Positions 28,773 to 37,139 of a stretch of DNA of 64,000 nucleotides are shown piece by piece (positions within the stretch are counted from its first letter, which is position 1; each line of letters starts with the position of its first letter). Below the pieces are notes generated by a model. The model was given only the letters and a program-made list of their open reading frames with translations, was not told where the DNA came from and searched no databases. The DNA lies in contig NZ_LRAC01000147.1 in NCBI RefSeq assembly GCF_001517085.1, forward strand, positions 124,001 through 188,000, given 5' to 3'. A program made the position numbers and the translations under genes. Source of the stretch: Paenibacillus sp. DMB5 (GTDB taxonomy: Bacteria > Bacillota > Bacilli > Paenibacillales > Paenibacillaceae).

Positions 28773-29732
28773 TTATCCTACAATCCCGGTACGCTCGATA
28801 CTTTCGACAAAATACCGCTGTACAAAGATATAAATGATAATTAGGGGCAGAATGGCCAGTAAAATCCCCGTATCCTGTACCATGCTTTGATAGAACGGGT
28901 CCACTTTTGAATTCGCGCCGTCCGAGAGCATAATCCCCAGATTGTAAGGCAGGGAACTGAGTTGAATGGACATGACCTTGCTGGTGGTTAAATAGGTCGT
29001 CGTATAAAAGCTGTCGTTCCATTGCCACACGAAGGAGAAGAGCAGGACGGTCATGATTGCCGGAACGGTATTGGGCAGAATAATCCGTAAAAAGGTTTTG
29101 CCGATCCCCGCTCCGTCGATATAAGCCGCTTCTTCCACCTCCATCGGTATCCCCCGGAAAAACTGCCGGAAGATAAAAATGTACAAACCGGCCTTCATCG
29201 AGTTTGCTGTCAGCGAGGTTAGAATGAACGGCCAGTAGGTGTTCAGCAGGTTCAGGGACTTGCCTCCGGTAAGCAGCGGTATCAGCCCCATCAGTGTGAA
29301 ATCCTTCAAGTTCAGATAGACCGGAATCAGGATAGTGGTCGGCGGGACCAGAATTGTCAGCATCACGCCCATAAACAGCAGATTGCTTCCCTTAAATTTG
29401 AGTCTGGAAAAGCCATACCCGGCCAGCGCACAGGAAATGGCCGTCAGAAGAGTCGTCAGGCTGGACAGCAGGAACGTATTCCCCAGCGTCGGCCAGTAAT
29501 CCATAATGGTAATGACCTGTCTGAAGTTATCCAGCGAAAAATGCTCCGGCACCCATATGACGATTGGGGAATATAAATCCGTTTTATCCTTGATGGAAGT
29601 AGAGATTTTCTGCAGAATCGGAAACAGAATTACAAAAGCAAGTCCAGCAACCAAAACCAACCGGACAATTGACCACAGCCATCGTTTCCACCACTCGATC
29701 GCAAGAAACTTAGAAGCCTGCAATACTTTCAC
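28773..29732 (-). CDS. Carbohydrate ABC transporter permease (MalG-like), second pair
   Basis: 319 residues, six membrane helices, with the EAA loop visible as VEEAAYIDGAGIGKTFLRI and a C-terminal end in ESIERTGIVG typical of CUT1 MalG-type subunits. Start is GTG at 29732. It pairs with the permease 6 bases upstream. The nearest solute-binding proteins are 4-8 kb upstream in the same directon, so this pair probably shares one of them. Confidence 0.9.
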   Translation of the reverse strand: MKVLQASKFLAIEWWKRWLWSIVRLVLVAGLAFVILFPILQKISTSIKDKTDLYSPIVIWVPEHFSLDNFRQVITIMDYWPTLGNTFLLSSLTTLLTAISCALAGYGFSRLKFKGSNLLFMGVMLTILVPPTTILIPVYLNLKDFTLMGLIPLLTGGKSLNLLNTYWPFILTSLTANSMKAGLYIFIFRQFFRGIPMEVEEAAYIDGAGIGKTFLRIILPNTVPAIMTVLLFSFVWQWNDSFYTTTYLTTSKVMSIQLSSLPYNLGIMLSDGANSKVDPFYQSMVQDTGILLAILPLIIIYIFVQRYFVESIERTGIVG

Positions 29733-29738
29733 CCTCTT

Positions 29739-30650
29739 CTAGTTTTGGTAGAATACTTTCTTTGAAATCAGGTAAGTGCTTATTAACAGAATCAGGGATA
29801 CAGCTAAAAAGTAAATCCAGGCCATCGCCGAGCTCAGTCCGAAGTTGAACGCTTCAAACCCGGTCTCGCGGATCAGATCTGTCATTTCGTTCGTAGAGAA
29901 AGAGTCGATAATGGTGTATACAACATTGACCAGAATCAGCGGGCTGACCATCGGAAAAGTAATTTTCCAGAACGCTTCATATCCGGTCGCGCCTTCCATC
30001 TTGGAGGCCTCATACAATTGCGGCGAGATCGTCTGTATCCCGGCAAGGAAAATTAACAGCTGAACGCCTGACTGGCTTACAATCTGATAGATACGGTCAA
30101 CCGCTCCGGTCAGATAGTCAACAATAGTCTCGCTTACACCGGCCTGTATCATCAACCGTGCCAGCTCGAAGCTGCCTAATCCGCTGACAGCCTTGCCGCC
30201 GGCGTTGCTGTCATTCACCGCCTGTACCAGACTGGTACTCTCCAGATTCATAATCACGCCGGAGGCTAGAATGACCGGCAGGAAGAACACGGCCCTTGCC
30301 GCCGTTCTCCCCAGAAACTTCTGATTAAGCAGCACGGCAAGGAACAAGCTAAAGATCACGATCAGCGGTACGTTAACAACCATGGTTGAAATGGATTCTG
30401 TCAGCGTCCGGTTGAAGCTGGTGTTGACGGTCAGAGCCTCCACATAATTTTTGAAGCCGGCATAAGTAATGATGATACCGTTCGAATTGGCTTCAATATT
30501 GCTCAGGCTGAAGCGGAAGGACGCAATAAGCGGCACGAGGAAGAAGAACAGGAAGCCCAGCAGCCAAGGCAGCACATAGAGGAAGCCGTATATTGCCTTA
30601 CGCTGCGAATACGTTCTCCGGGACGTCCGGAGTGGGGCAGTCAGTTTCAT
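29739..30650 (-). CDS. Carbohydrate ABC transporter permease (MalF-like), second pair
   Basis: 303 residues with the first-helix region YGFLYVLPWLLGFLFFFLVP and the EAA loop LYEASKMEGATGYEAF. The start overlaps the stop of the DUF5696 gene by 4 bases (ATGA), which shows tight coupling of the transporter with that unknown protein. The stretch ESTSLVQAVNDSNAGGK is an enlarged extracytoplasmic loop compared with LplB-type permeases. Confidence 0.9.
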   Translation of the reverse strand: MKLTAPLRTSRRTYSQRKAIYGFLYVLPWLLGFLFFFLVPLIASFRFSLSNIEANSNGIIITYAGFKNYVEALTVNTSFNRTLTESISTMVVNVPLIVIFSLFLAVLLNQKFLGRTAARAVFFLPVILASGVIMNLESTSLVQAVNDSNAGGKAVSGLGSFELARLMIQAGVSETIVDYLTGAVDRIYQIVSQSGVQLLIFLAGIQTISPQLYEASKMEGATGYEAFWKITFPMVSPLILVNVVYTIIDSFSTNEMTDLIRETGFEAFNFGLSSAMAWIYFLAVSLILLISTYLISKKVFYQN

Positions 30651-33189
30651 GTATGTCCTCCTCCTGTCGTGTAGCTTTCCGCTTCGATCACTTTGCCCTC
30701 AGCGGTGACCTGCGTACCGTTATAATTCACAATGACATAAACTCCATTCCCGTATACCGTTTTGAAGACACCTTCGCCCAGTTTCTCATGGGAAGCGATG
30801 CTTTGGCCCTGTACATTACGCAGCACCGAGTTCACCTCGCCGTAAATCTCCGCGGCTTCGTTCATCCACAGCTCGTAGTTCACTGCATACAGGTCGGTAT
30901 ATTCCGTATCCTTAACCTTATAGTTGGGTTCGGCAATCCACTCGAAGAAAACACCCGATCCGTACTCCAGACATTTCAGGATATATTGCTTGGGGTTCGT
31001 ATAAGTAGACAGATTATATGGTTTACCTGTATAGCTGATATGGCCATGCACAACCATCGGATAGAAGGGAATGGATTCATCCTCAATCTTGAAGCCGCTG
31101 CTGGACAGCGGAGCTTCGGTCAGATCCGTCACATAAGGAAGCGCGTAATCGTTACCGCCGCTGGCCATAACCTCCAGGCCCTTTCCGGCAATGCCGGCTA
31201 ATGCTTTGACCGAGATTTCCTGCGACTCCGTACGGTCCATCTGCTCATGCTTACGGTAATCGCTGTTCAGCCTGTCTGCCAGATCGCGCAGGGAAATGCC
31301 TCCGGTATTTAACTTTCCGAACCCTTCAAGCATCTGTTCCACAACTCCCCCTACCAGACGGGGAGCCACAACATAAGCGGGAGTCCTGTCCCTGTCCCGC
31401 CGGTTGATTACCGGGTTGACTGGATAGAGCGTCGCCGGGATGTCCCGGAGTGTACGCGCCGCATCCTTCGTCACACTGAAACCATCGTCGGAGAGGGTTG
31501 TCAGGATGGACATATCCGGAAACAGCGAGATGCCCTGCCGGCCGGTATACTGGGCGAGCTCCTTCAGGCCTTTCTTGCCTCCCACAGCGCCATCCACGTG
31601 GATACGGTCCGGAATTCCATGATTCATCCCCCCGTTGAACCAGCCTGTGTATTTCAGCTTGATATTATGGATCCCCTGGGCCTGAACCTTATCGAGAATC
31701 ATCTGCGCCTGGCCGAAGGTGGTCAGCGGCTCAAGCGCGTTGTACGGAATCCCGATAACATGCTTCTTCTTCGTGATGCTGCCGTCAAGCTGGAGATAGA
31801 ACGCAGATCTTCAGCCTCTGCAGCCGGCTGCGGAAGTCCGTCTTTGCCGAGCAGATATTGCTGGTAGTATTGGGCCATGCCCTGGTAGGTCGCGTTCTCT
31901 CCGGTGAGAAAGACATACCTCACCTGAAAGTCCGATTTCATCGGATTTTCCTGAAATCTTGGCAGTGAACGCTGCTGACCGTTGGCATCAAGCGTTACAC
32001 TGCCCTTGTTCACCACATAAAAACTCGGATACGCATAGTTATAGCTATTCAATCTGCCTGCTACATCTGCATTGATTGTCGCAACCGGGGCGCCTTCTTC
32101 GATAATGCCCAGGAACGCTTTTTGTTCCTTGAGTATGCCAAAGACCGGCAGGCGGACTGCTTCTTCCCTTGAGACCACATCAGCCGTATCCATCGTTTGA
32201 TCCGTGCCGTATACAGTCTGCTGGTAAGCAGAATATCTTGTTTTACCATTGTTGAAATGAATCAAGGCGCCCGAGCCGTCCGGCACCAGGATGGAGCCTT
32301 TCTCTTCCTGGCCCGCGGCTCCGAAGAAGCTGAGCAGGGAGACCGAATTCACAGGATATTCAGCCGGATAATAAATTCTTTCAACAGGAACCCTGGCGAT
32401 CAGGCTGTCTCCATCAAGCGTATATTCGATAGCCGCCTGAAAGATACGCGGCTCCTCCCCGGCCTCCTCCAGATTGAATTCGGCTGCATCCTTCTGCAAA
32501 TCCTCTTCCGTATATCCGATCGCTTCAAAAGCCTTCAGTGCCCGTTCCAGCTGCAGCCCCTGCAGGGCGCTGTCATTGCGGACATAAGCTGATTTCTCCG
32601 TTTCTTCTTTATAAGCAATAGCGACCGCACGTTTACCTGTCTTATCCATTTTTCCCGTCAATTCCTCATAGCGTTCCTTGCTCAGCGTGGCGGGAAGATC
32701 TTCCGCGGAGGCCTGAACCGTTCCGAATTGATAGGACACACGCACTCCGTCCGGGATGGTCTCTGAGCTGATTTGCTTGTATGCGATGCTGTCCGTAAAA
32801 GTATTGATAGAGTTTATCTGACCAAAGCTGTTGTAGAAATCCAGCTGCAGCTGGGAAGACAGCAGGCCTTTGTTGACTCCTGCCGCCAGGGTATCCTGAT
32901 CCCGCTCCGGCGGGTTACTGAACCAGAGCTGGTTGCTTTCGGTATGAAGCACGGCAATTTCGCCTGTTTCTTCATTAATGAACAAACGCATCTGTCCGTT
33001 CTCTGCCACCCCTTTCATCCCTGCCAATCGGGAATCCGAGAATGCAGCATTCAAAGGCTTGCCCTGTTCAAATACAGCTGCAGCCGGACTGCCGGCTGAC
33101 TTCGCCTCCTGGCCCGGACCGGAACAGCCGGCAAACAGACTGCCCAGCATCACCAGACTAAGTAGCAGAGCTTTTCTCGCCTTACACAT
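30647..33189 (-). CDS. DUF5696-family lipoprotein, possible uncharacterised glycosidase, one frameshift
   Basis: Surface lipoprotein (lipobox LFAGC near residue 22), about 847 residues once repaired. Residues about 40-440 look like a large beta-sandwich domain (VENGQMRLFINEETGEIAVLH, GSILVPDGSGALIHF). After YYQQYLLGKDGLP comes a segment (IGIPYNALEPLTTFGQAQMIL, NIKLKYTGWFNGG, HVDGAVGGKKGL, GISLFPDMSIL) that reads like successive strands and helices of a (beta/alpha)8 barrel. That order is shared by several glycoside hydrolase clans. The frame breaks at about 31802; one base added to CTGCGTTC restores FYLQLDGSITKKKHV. The family has no assigned function that I know of; a carbohydrate-active role is inference from fold pattern and context. 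Confidence 0.8.
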
Positions 33190-33205
33190 GGATATGCCTC
33201 CTTTC

Positions 33206-33832
33206 CTAGCTTCTCAGAACGATCTCTTGATATATAGTCATGAAGAAATTGATAATTTGCTGCACCAGGCTGAAGAACAGCAGACAAAGAAAGGCCATAA
33301 ACGCCATAGCCGCAACCGTCAACAGGATGGTCACTATAGTCTTGCCTGGCGTGAACTGCTGCACCGTCATATTTCCGACAAACAGCAGAAATATAAACCA
33401 GATGGTGGCCAGGCTTCCCGAGAAATAATAGAAAGAGGCCTCCTGAAGCGAGATAAAATTGCTGAGCCATATCCACGGAAGATTGATGATTACCAACGGA
33501 AGCATCGCAAAGCAGGTGGACGTAAATATTTCAACAAATTTGCCTTCCCCGTCCATCAAAGTTGTTATCGACCAATTCGCCACGGTCCAGAATAACACCG
33601 GGATAAGTACATACAGCACTTCCAGAAGACTGTTCATGTAATTCGGATTGTACATCGACACGAGGAAACCGCTGTATTGGGTACTCAGCACATTGGTCAG
33701 CACCATCAAGCCAAGGATGATAAAAGAGATTACAAGATTCGTTCTGCGGCTGCGGTCGTATTTCAGGTCCCAGAACCCGTTAAAGGGGTGTGCCATCAGC
33801 TCAAACGGGTATTTAACCAGCTCTTTGTTCAC
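33206..33832 (-). CDS. YIP1-family membrane protein
   Basis: 208 residues with five or so membrane helices, a Pro/Phe-rich start (YPFELMAHPFNGFWDLKYD) and helices LVISFIILGLMVL, VLIPVLFWTVANW, MLPLVIINLPWIW, TIWFIFLLFVGNM and ILLTVAAMAFMAFLCLLFF. This matches the YIP1 family of small membrane proteins, whose bacterial role is unclear. The start (GTG) lies inside the end of the upstream NHL/TPR gene (20-base overlap) and it is followed by the DUF5696 gene after 16 bases. The three are therefore one expression unit, probably one membrane assembly. Confidence 0.85.
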   Translation of the reverse strand: MNKELVKYPFELMAHPFNGFWDLKYDRSRRTNLVISFIILGLMVLTNVLSTQYSGFLVSMYNPNYMNSLLEVLYVLIPVLFWTVANWSITTLMDGEGKFVEIFTSTCFAMLPLVIINLPWIWLSNFISLQEASFYYFSGSLATIWFIFLLFVGNMTVQQFTPGKTIVTILLTVAAMAFMAFLCLLFFSLVQQIINFFMTIYQEIVLRS

Positions 33833-35285
33833 GCGGGACCACCTTCTTTCTCACCTTCATTTTTCTAAACTTAATCCAGGCAAAGACGGCAATGACAAGG
33901 AGGAATACAGCAGCCACAATTTCTGTAAAATGGGCACGCAGCACCTGTTTGCGATGCAGCAAATAGGCCTTCGAATAATTGGTCTTATCCATACTTTGTT
34001 TAAAATATTTCATCGCTTCAGCGTAATCGCCCTGACGCAGAATGGCCTTGCCGATGCCGGAATAAGCAAAATCCAGATTGGCGTTCATGTTGATCGTCTG
34101 CCGGAACAGCTGCAGCGCCTGCTCCTCGTCACCGTTGTAATAGCTGCGGACCGCCTGATTCAGCGTCCGTCCGTACTCCGTACTCCGGAATACGGTGATC
34201 TCGCCAAGCGCCTTATCCAGCACGATAAAATCATCGCCGATCCGCTCCAGGGCCGCGGGAGTATTAAAGTAACCCAGCTGGTTGCCCATACCGCCGAATA
34301 CATACAAGAGATAGCCGTCGCCGTTGTAAGTGAACACCCGGCCGTGGTTGGCATCCAGAATCGAGTACATTTCACTGTCGCCGATATCAATGTCGGCTAA
34401 CCGGGTATAGCCGGTTGTAACCGTGGCGTAGATGTCCCCTTCCGGTTCCCAGTAGCCCAGCCGCCGCAGAATATCACTGCCCTGGGCATTAAGCTTCTTC
34501 ACATTATTACTGCGTTGACCGTTGGTCGCATAAATAAAGCCTTCTTCATTGATATCCAGATTGGTGAACTCGGTCGGTGTGTACATGACCATCTGGCTCC
34601 GCTGTGCTTGTGTGGATATACGTTTCCAGAAATATTCGACCGGATCAATCGTGACTTTGTTAGCGCCAATAAACGAGGTGAAGTCCCCCCCGGAATTAAA
34701 CTCCATGAATCCGTCATACACACCGGTAGCCATGACATACAGGCGCTGCGCTTTATCCACAACAAGCCGGACGGGCTGAAAAGTGAAATTCTCCGGCAGC
34801 TGCTCAGACTGCGGGCTGTCAATCACCTTCACAACATTGTCGCGGGAATCAAGCTGCACTACCCGCCTGTTTCCGGTATCGGCAATATATAAATCCTTAT
34901 TCTCTGTGACGAACAGTCCAAGCGGACTTTGGAAGGTCTGTACCGCCCCGTCCTGCTTGAAGGAATCAATGATCCGCTCCAGCTTGAACTGGCTATCCAG
35001 TATCAGGATCCGGTTATTACCGGTGTCCAGCACATAAATATCTCCATCCGGGGTCACATGCATATCGGAGGGATCCTTCAAGGGTCCTGTACCGAGGCTG
35101 TCTCCGGTCCACAGTTCCGTCGCCTGATAAGCTGCCGGTGAAGCTACCGGCTCCCCCCAGTAAGAGTAGTTATACGAAGAGCTGCTCCCGTCAGCCATAG
35201 CGGGTGCTGCTGCCGTCATAACGCCGAGCAGCACACACACAGCCAACAGGATGTACGCCCTTGCCCGGTTAGCAACATTCTTCAT
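33813..35285 (-). CDS. Secreted NHL-repeat and TPR protein with C-terminal membrane anchor
   Basis: 490 residues. An N-terminal signal peptide (YILLAVCVLLGVMTAAAPAM) is followed by NHL-type beta-propeller repeats between about residues 60 and 350 (DPSDMHVTPDGDIYVLDTGN, SPLGLFVTENKDLYIADTGN). TPR-like helices come next (about 375-445, GDEEQALQLFRQTINMN and GDYAEAMKYFKQSMD), and a C-terminal membrane helix with a basic tail (VAAVFLLVIAVFAWIKFRK). The propeller and TPRs would face outside, held in the membrane at the C-terminus. These domains mediate protein or glycan contacts, so a scaffold role for the neighbouring transporter and DUF5696 protein is likely, but this is inference. Confidence 0.85.
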   Translation of the reverse strand: MKNVANRARAYILLAVCVLLGVMTAAAPAMADGSSSSYNYSYWGEPVASPAAYQATELWTGDSLGTGPLKDPSDMHVTPDGDIYVLDTGNNRILILDSQFKLERIIDSFKQDGAVQTFQSPLGLFVTENKDLYIADTGNRRVVQLDSRDNVVKVIDSPQSEQLPENFTFQPVRLVVDKAQRLYVMATGVYDGFMEFNSGGDFTSFIGANKVTIDPVEYFWKRISTQAQRSQMVMYTPTEFTNLDINEEGFIYATNGQRSNNVKKLNAQGSDILRRLGYWEPEGDIYATVTTGYTRLADIDIGDSEMYSILDANHGRVFTYNGDGYLLYVFGGMGNQLGYFNTPAALERIGDDFIVLDKALGEITVFRSTEYGRTLNQAVRSYYNGDEEQALQLFRQTINMNANLDFAYSGIGKAILRQGDYAEAMKYFKQSMDKTNYSKAYLLHRKQVLRAHFTEIVAAVFLLVIAVFAWIKFRKMKVRKKVVPREQRAG

Positions 35286-35301
35286 CGCGTACGCATCCTT
35301 T

Positions 35302-36177
35302 CTACTCCTTCATCCCGGACGTCGCCATCGTCTGAATGACGCTGCTCTGGGAGATAATGAAGAGCGTAATGGGAACCACCATGAGCAGCAGCGCCACAGC
35401 CGCCCCGACACCCGCTCTGGCTATACCGCCTAGCACAATCTGGCCAAGCGCGTAGTGAAGTGTCTTAAGATTCTCACTGTAAATAAAGTTGCCCCCGTCA
35501 CTTCCCCACAGCATCGGGAACTGGAGGATCATCAGCGTCAGCCAGGCCGGCTTCACATTCGGCATCACAATGGTCCAGAAGATGCGGTATTCACTGGCTC
35601 CGTCGATCTTGGCAGCTTCCAGCAGGGCATCCGGAATCTGTTCCATGAACTGCTTCATCAAAAACAGTCCGAGCGAGAACGAGAGGGACGGTACAATGAT
35701 TGAAGCATGGGTGTTGATCCATCCCAGCCAGGACATCACCATATAGTTAGGGATCGCAGTGACCTGGGCGGAGAACATCAGCGACAGGACTACGATGGTG
35801 AACAGTACCTTGGAGCCCGGGAACCGGTATTTGGCAAGCGGGTAGGCAGCCGCCGAAGCGAGCAGAATATGTCCAGCGGTGCCTACGACCGTAATGATCA
35901 GCGTATTCATGATGTACCTGGACAGTGGAACCCAGGAATTCCCCATCAACGAGAACAGGTCAAAAAAGTTATCCATCGTCGGATTGATAACGAGAAAACG
36001 CGGCGGGAAGATAAACAGCTCATCGAGCGGCTTAAACGCGTTATTGACGGCATAGATCAAGGGCAGTGCCATGAAGCAGCCAAAGGCGGCCAGCAGCAGG
36101 AAGAGCAGAAAGCTGACTGTAAATGAACGGTTGAGCTTCTTCGTTCCAGAGATTAACCGTATCGTTTTGACGCTCAA
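35302..36177 (-). CDS. Carbohydrate ABC transporter permease (MalG-like), first pair
   Basis: About 291 residues from the start chosen here, six membrane helices, EAA loop LLEAAKIDGASEYRIFW. TTG at 36177 is preferred: it follows the upstream permease stop at once and has GGTGGGGGAG before it, while the longer form to 36225 would add an unlikely Cys-rich leader. It ends in VIQTMATSGMKE, as in other MalG-type subunits. It pairs with the next gene upstream and probably serves the CBM-fused binding protein. Confidence 0.88.
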   Translation of the reverse strand: MSVKTIRLISGTKKLNRSFTVSFLLFLLLAAFGCFMALPLIYAVNNAFKPLDELFIFPPRFLVINPTMDNFFDLFSLMGNSWVPLSRYIMNTLIITVVGTAGHILLASAAAYPLAKYRFPGSKVLFTIVVLSLMFSAQVTAIPNYMVMSWLGWINTHASIIVPSLSFSLGLFLMKQFMEQIPDALLEAAKIDGASEYRIFWTIVMPNVKPAWLTLMILQFPMLWGSDGGNFIYSENLKTLHYALGQIVLGGIARAGVGAAVALLLMVVPITLFIISQSSVIQTMATSGMKE

Positions 36178-36178
36178 T

Positions 36179-37135
36179 TCACTCCCCCACCTTTCTGAGC
36201 AGTTTTTGTATAAGCAGGTTTGCACCGAGCATCAGACCAAAGAGTACAGTCGCGATAGCCGAAGCATACCCCATCTCAAAACGGATCGTGCCGTAGTCCA
36301 TCAAATGGGTCACAATCGTATGGGCCGCATAGTTGACACTCGGAAATCCTGCAAGTGCGATGGCAACATCAGCTACGGCAAAAGAGCTCGTAATCTGCAT
36401 GACAGCGCCGAACATCAGCTGCGGCCGCATGGAAGGAAGCGTGATGAACCACAGCTCCTGCCAGCGGTTTTTTATACCGTCAATAGATCCGGCTTCGATC
36501 AGGGTGTGGTCGACCGTCTGCAGTCCCGCGATAAAGGCCAGGAAGCTGGTGCCGAGACTCAGCCAGAGCTGTACGATAATGATGATGGTCAGAATGTATT
36601 GTTCATTGGTCAACCACTGAACCGGTTCAAGGATGAATCCTGTTTTCATCAGAAAACCGTTCAGATAGCCGTAGGCATCACCGGAGAAGAAGATCAGCCA
36701 AATGAAATACACATTTCCAGCAATGGACGGCGCGTAGAATACCAGCGTCATAAATGCGCGGATTTTGGGTGACAGTTCATTGATGATCCAGGCAAACAGA
36801 AAACAGGCGATATAACTGACCGGACCGGTAATTACCGCGAACATCAGCGTATTTTTAAGTGCAATCATAAATACATCGTCACCGAGCAGCAGCCTGGAAT
36901 AATTTTGCAGACCGACAAATCTCGGAAACTCCAGCATGTTAAAGTAGAAGAAGCTAAGTATCATGGAAAAGACTACCGGAATGACGGTGAACATGAAAAA
37001 AAGGATCATGTATGGAGCCATCAGGATATAATGATGCTTGCTCTTCTTGATCTCCCTCCAGTTTCGGGTCCATACCGATTCCTTCAACGCAGGGCTGTGA
37101 ACCGGTACTGACCGATCGGCGGCTTCCACTTGCAT
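36179..37135 (-). CDS. Carbohydrate ABC transporter permease (MalF-like), first pair
   Basis: About 318 residues with first helix block HYILMAPYMILFFMFTVIPV and EAA-like loop LIEAGSIDGIKNRWQEL. The ATG at 37135 is preferred to the ORF limit at 37150 because GGGGGG lies seven bases before it, just after the stop of the CBM-fused binding protein. The EAA loop departs from the usual consensus (EAGSIDG), but within the range seen in CUT1 permeases. Confidence 0.88.
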   Translation of the reverse strand: MQVEAADRSVPVHSPALKESVWTRNWREIKKSKHHYILMAPYMILFFMFTVIPVVFSMILSFFYFNMLEFPRFVGLQNYSRLLLGDDVFMIALKNTLMFAVITGPVSYIACFLFAWIINELSPKIRAFMTLVFYAPSIAGNVYFIWLIFFSGDAYGYLNGFLMKTGFILEPVQWLTNEQYILTIIIIVQLWLSLGTSFLAFIAGLQTVDHTLIEAGSIDGIKNRWQELWFITLPSMRPQLMFGAVMQITSSFAVADVAIALAGFPSVNYAAHTIVTHLMDYGTIRFEMGYASAIATVLFGLMLGANLLIQKLLRKVGE

Positions 37136-37139
37136 CTTC

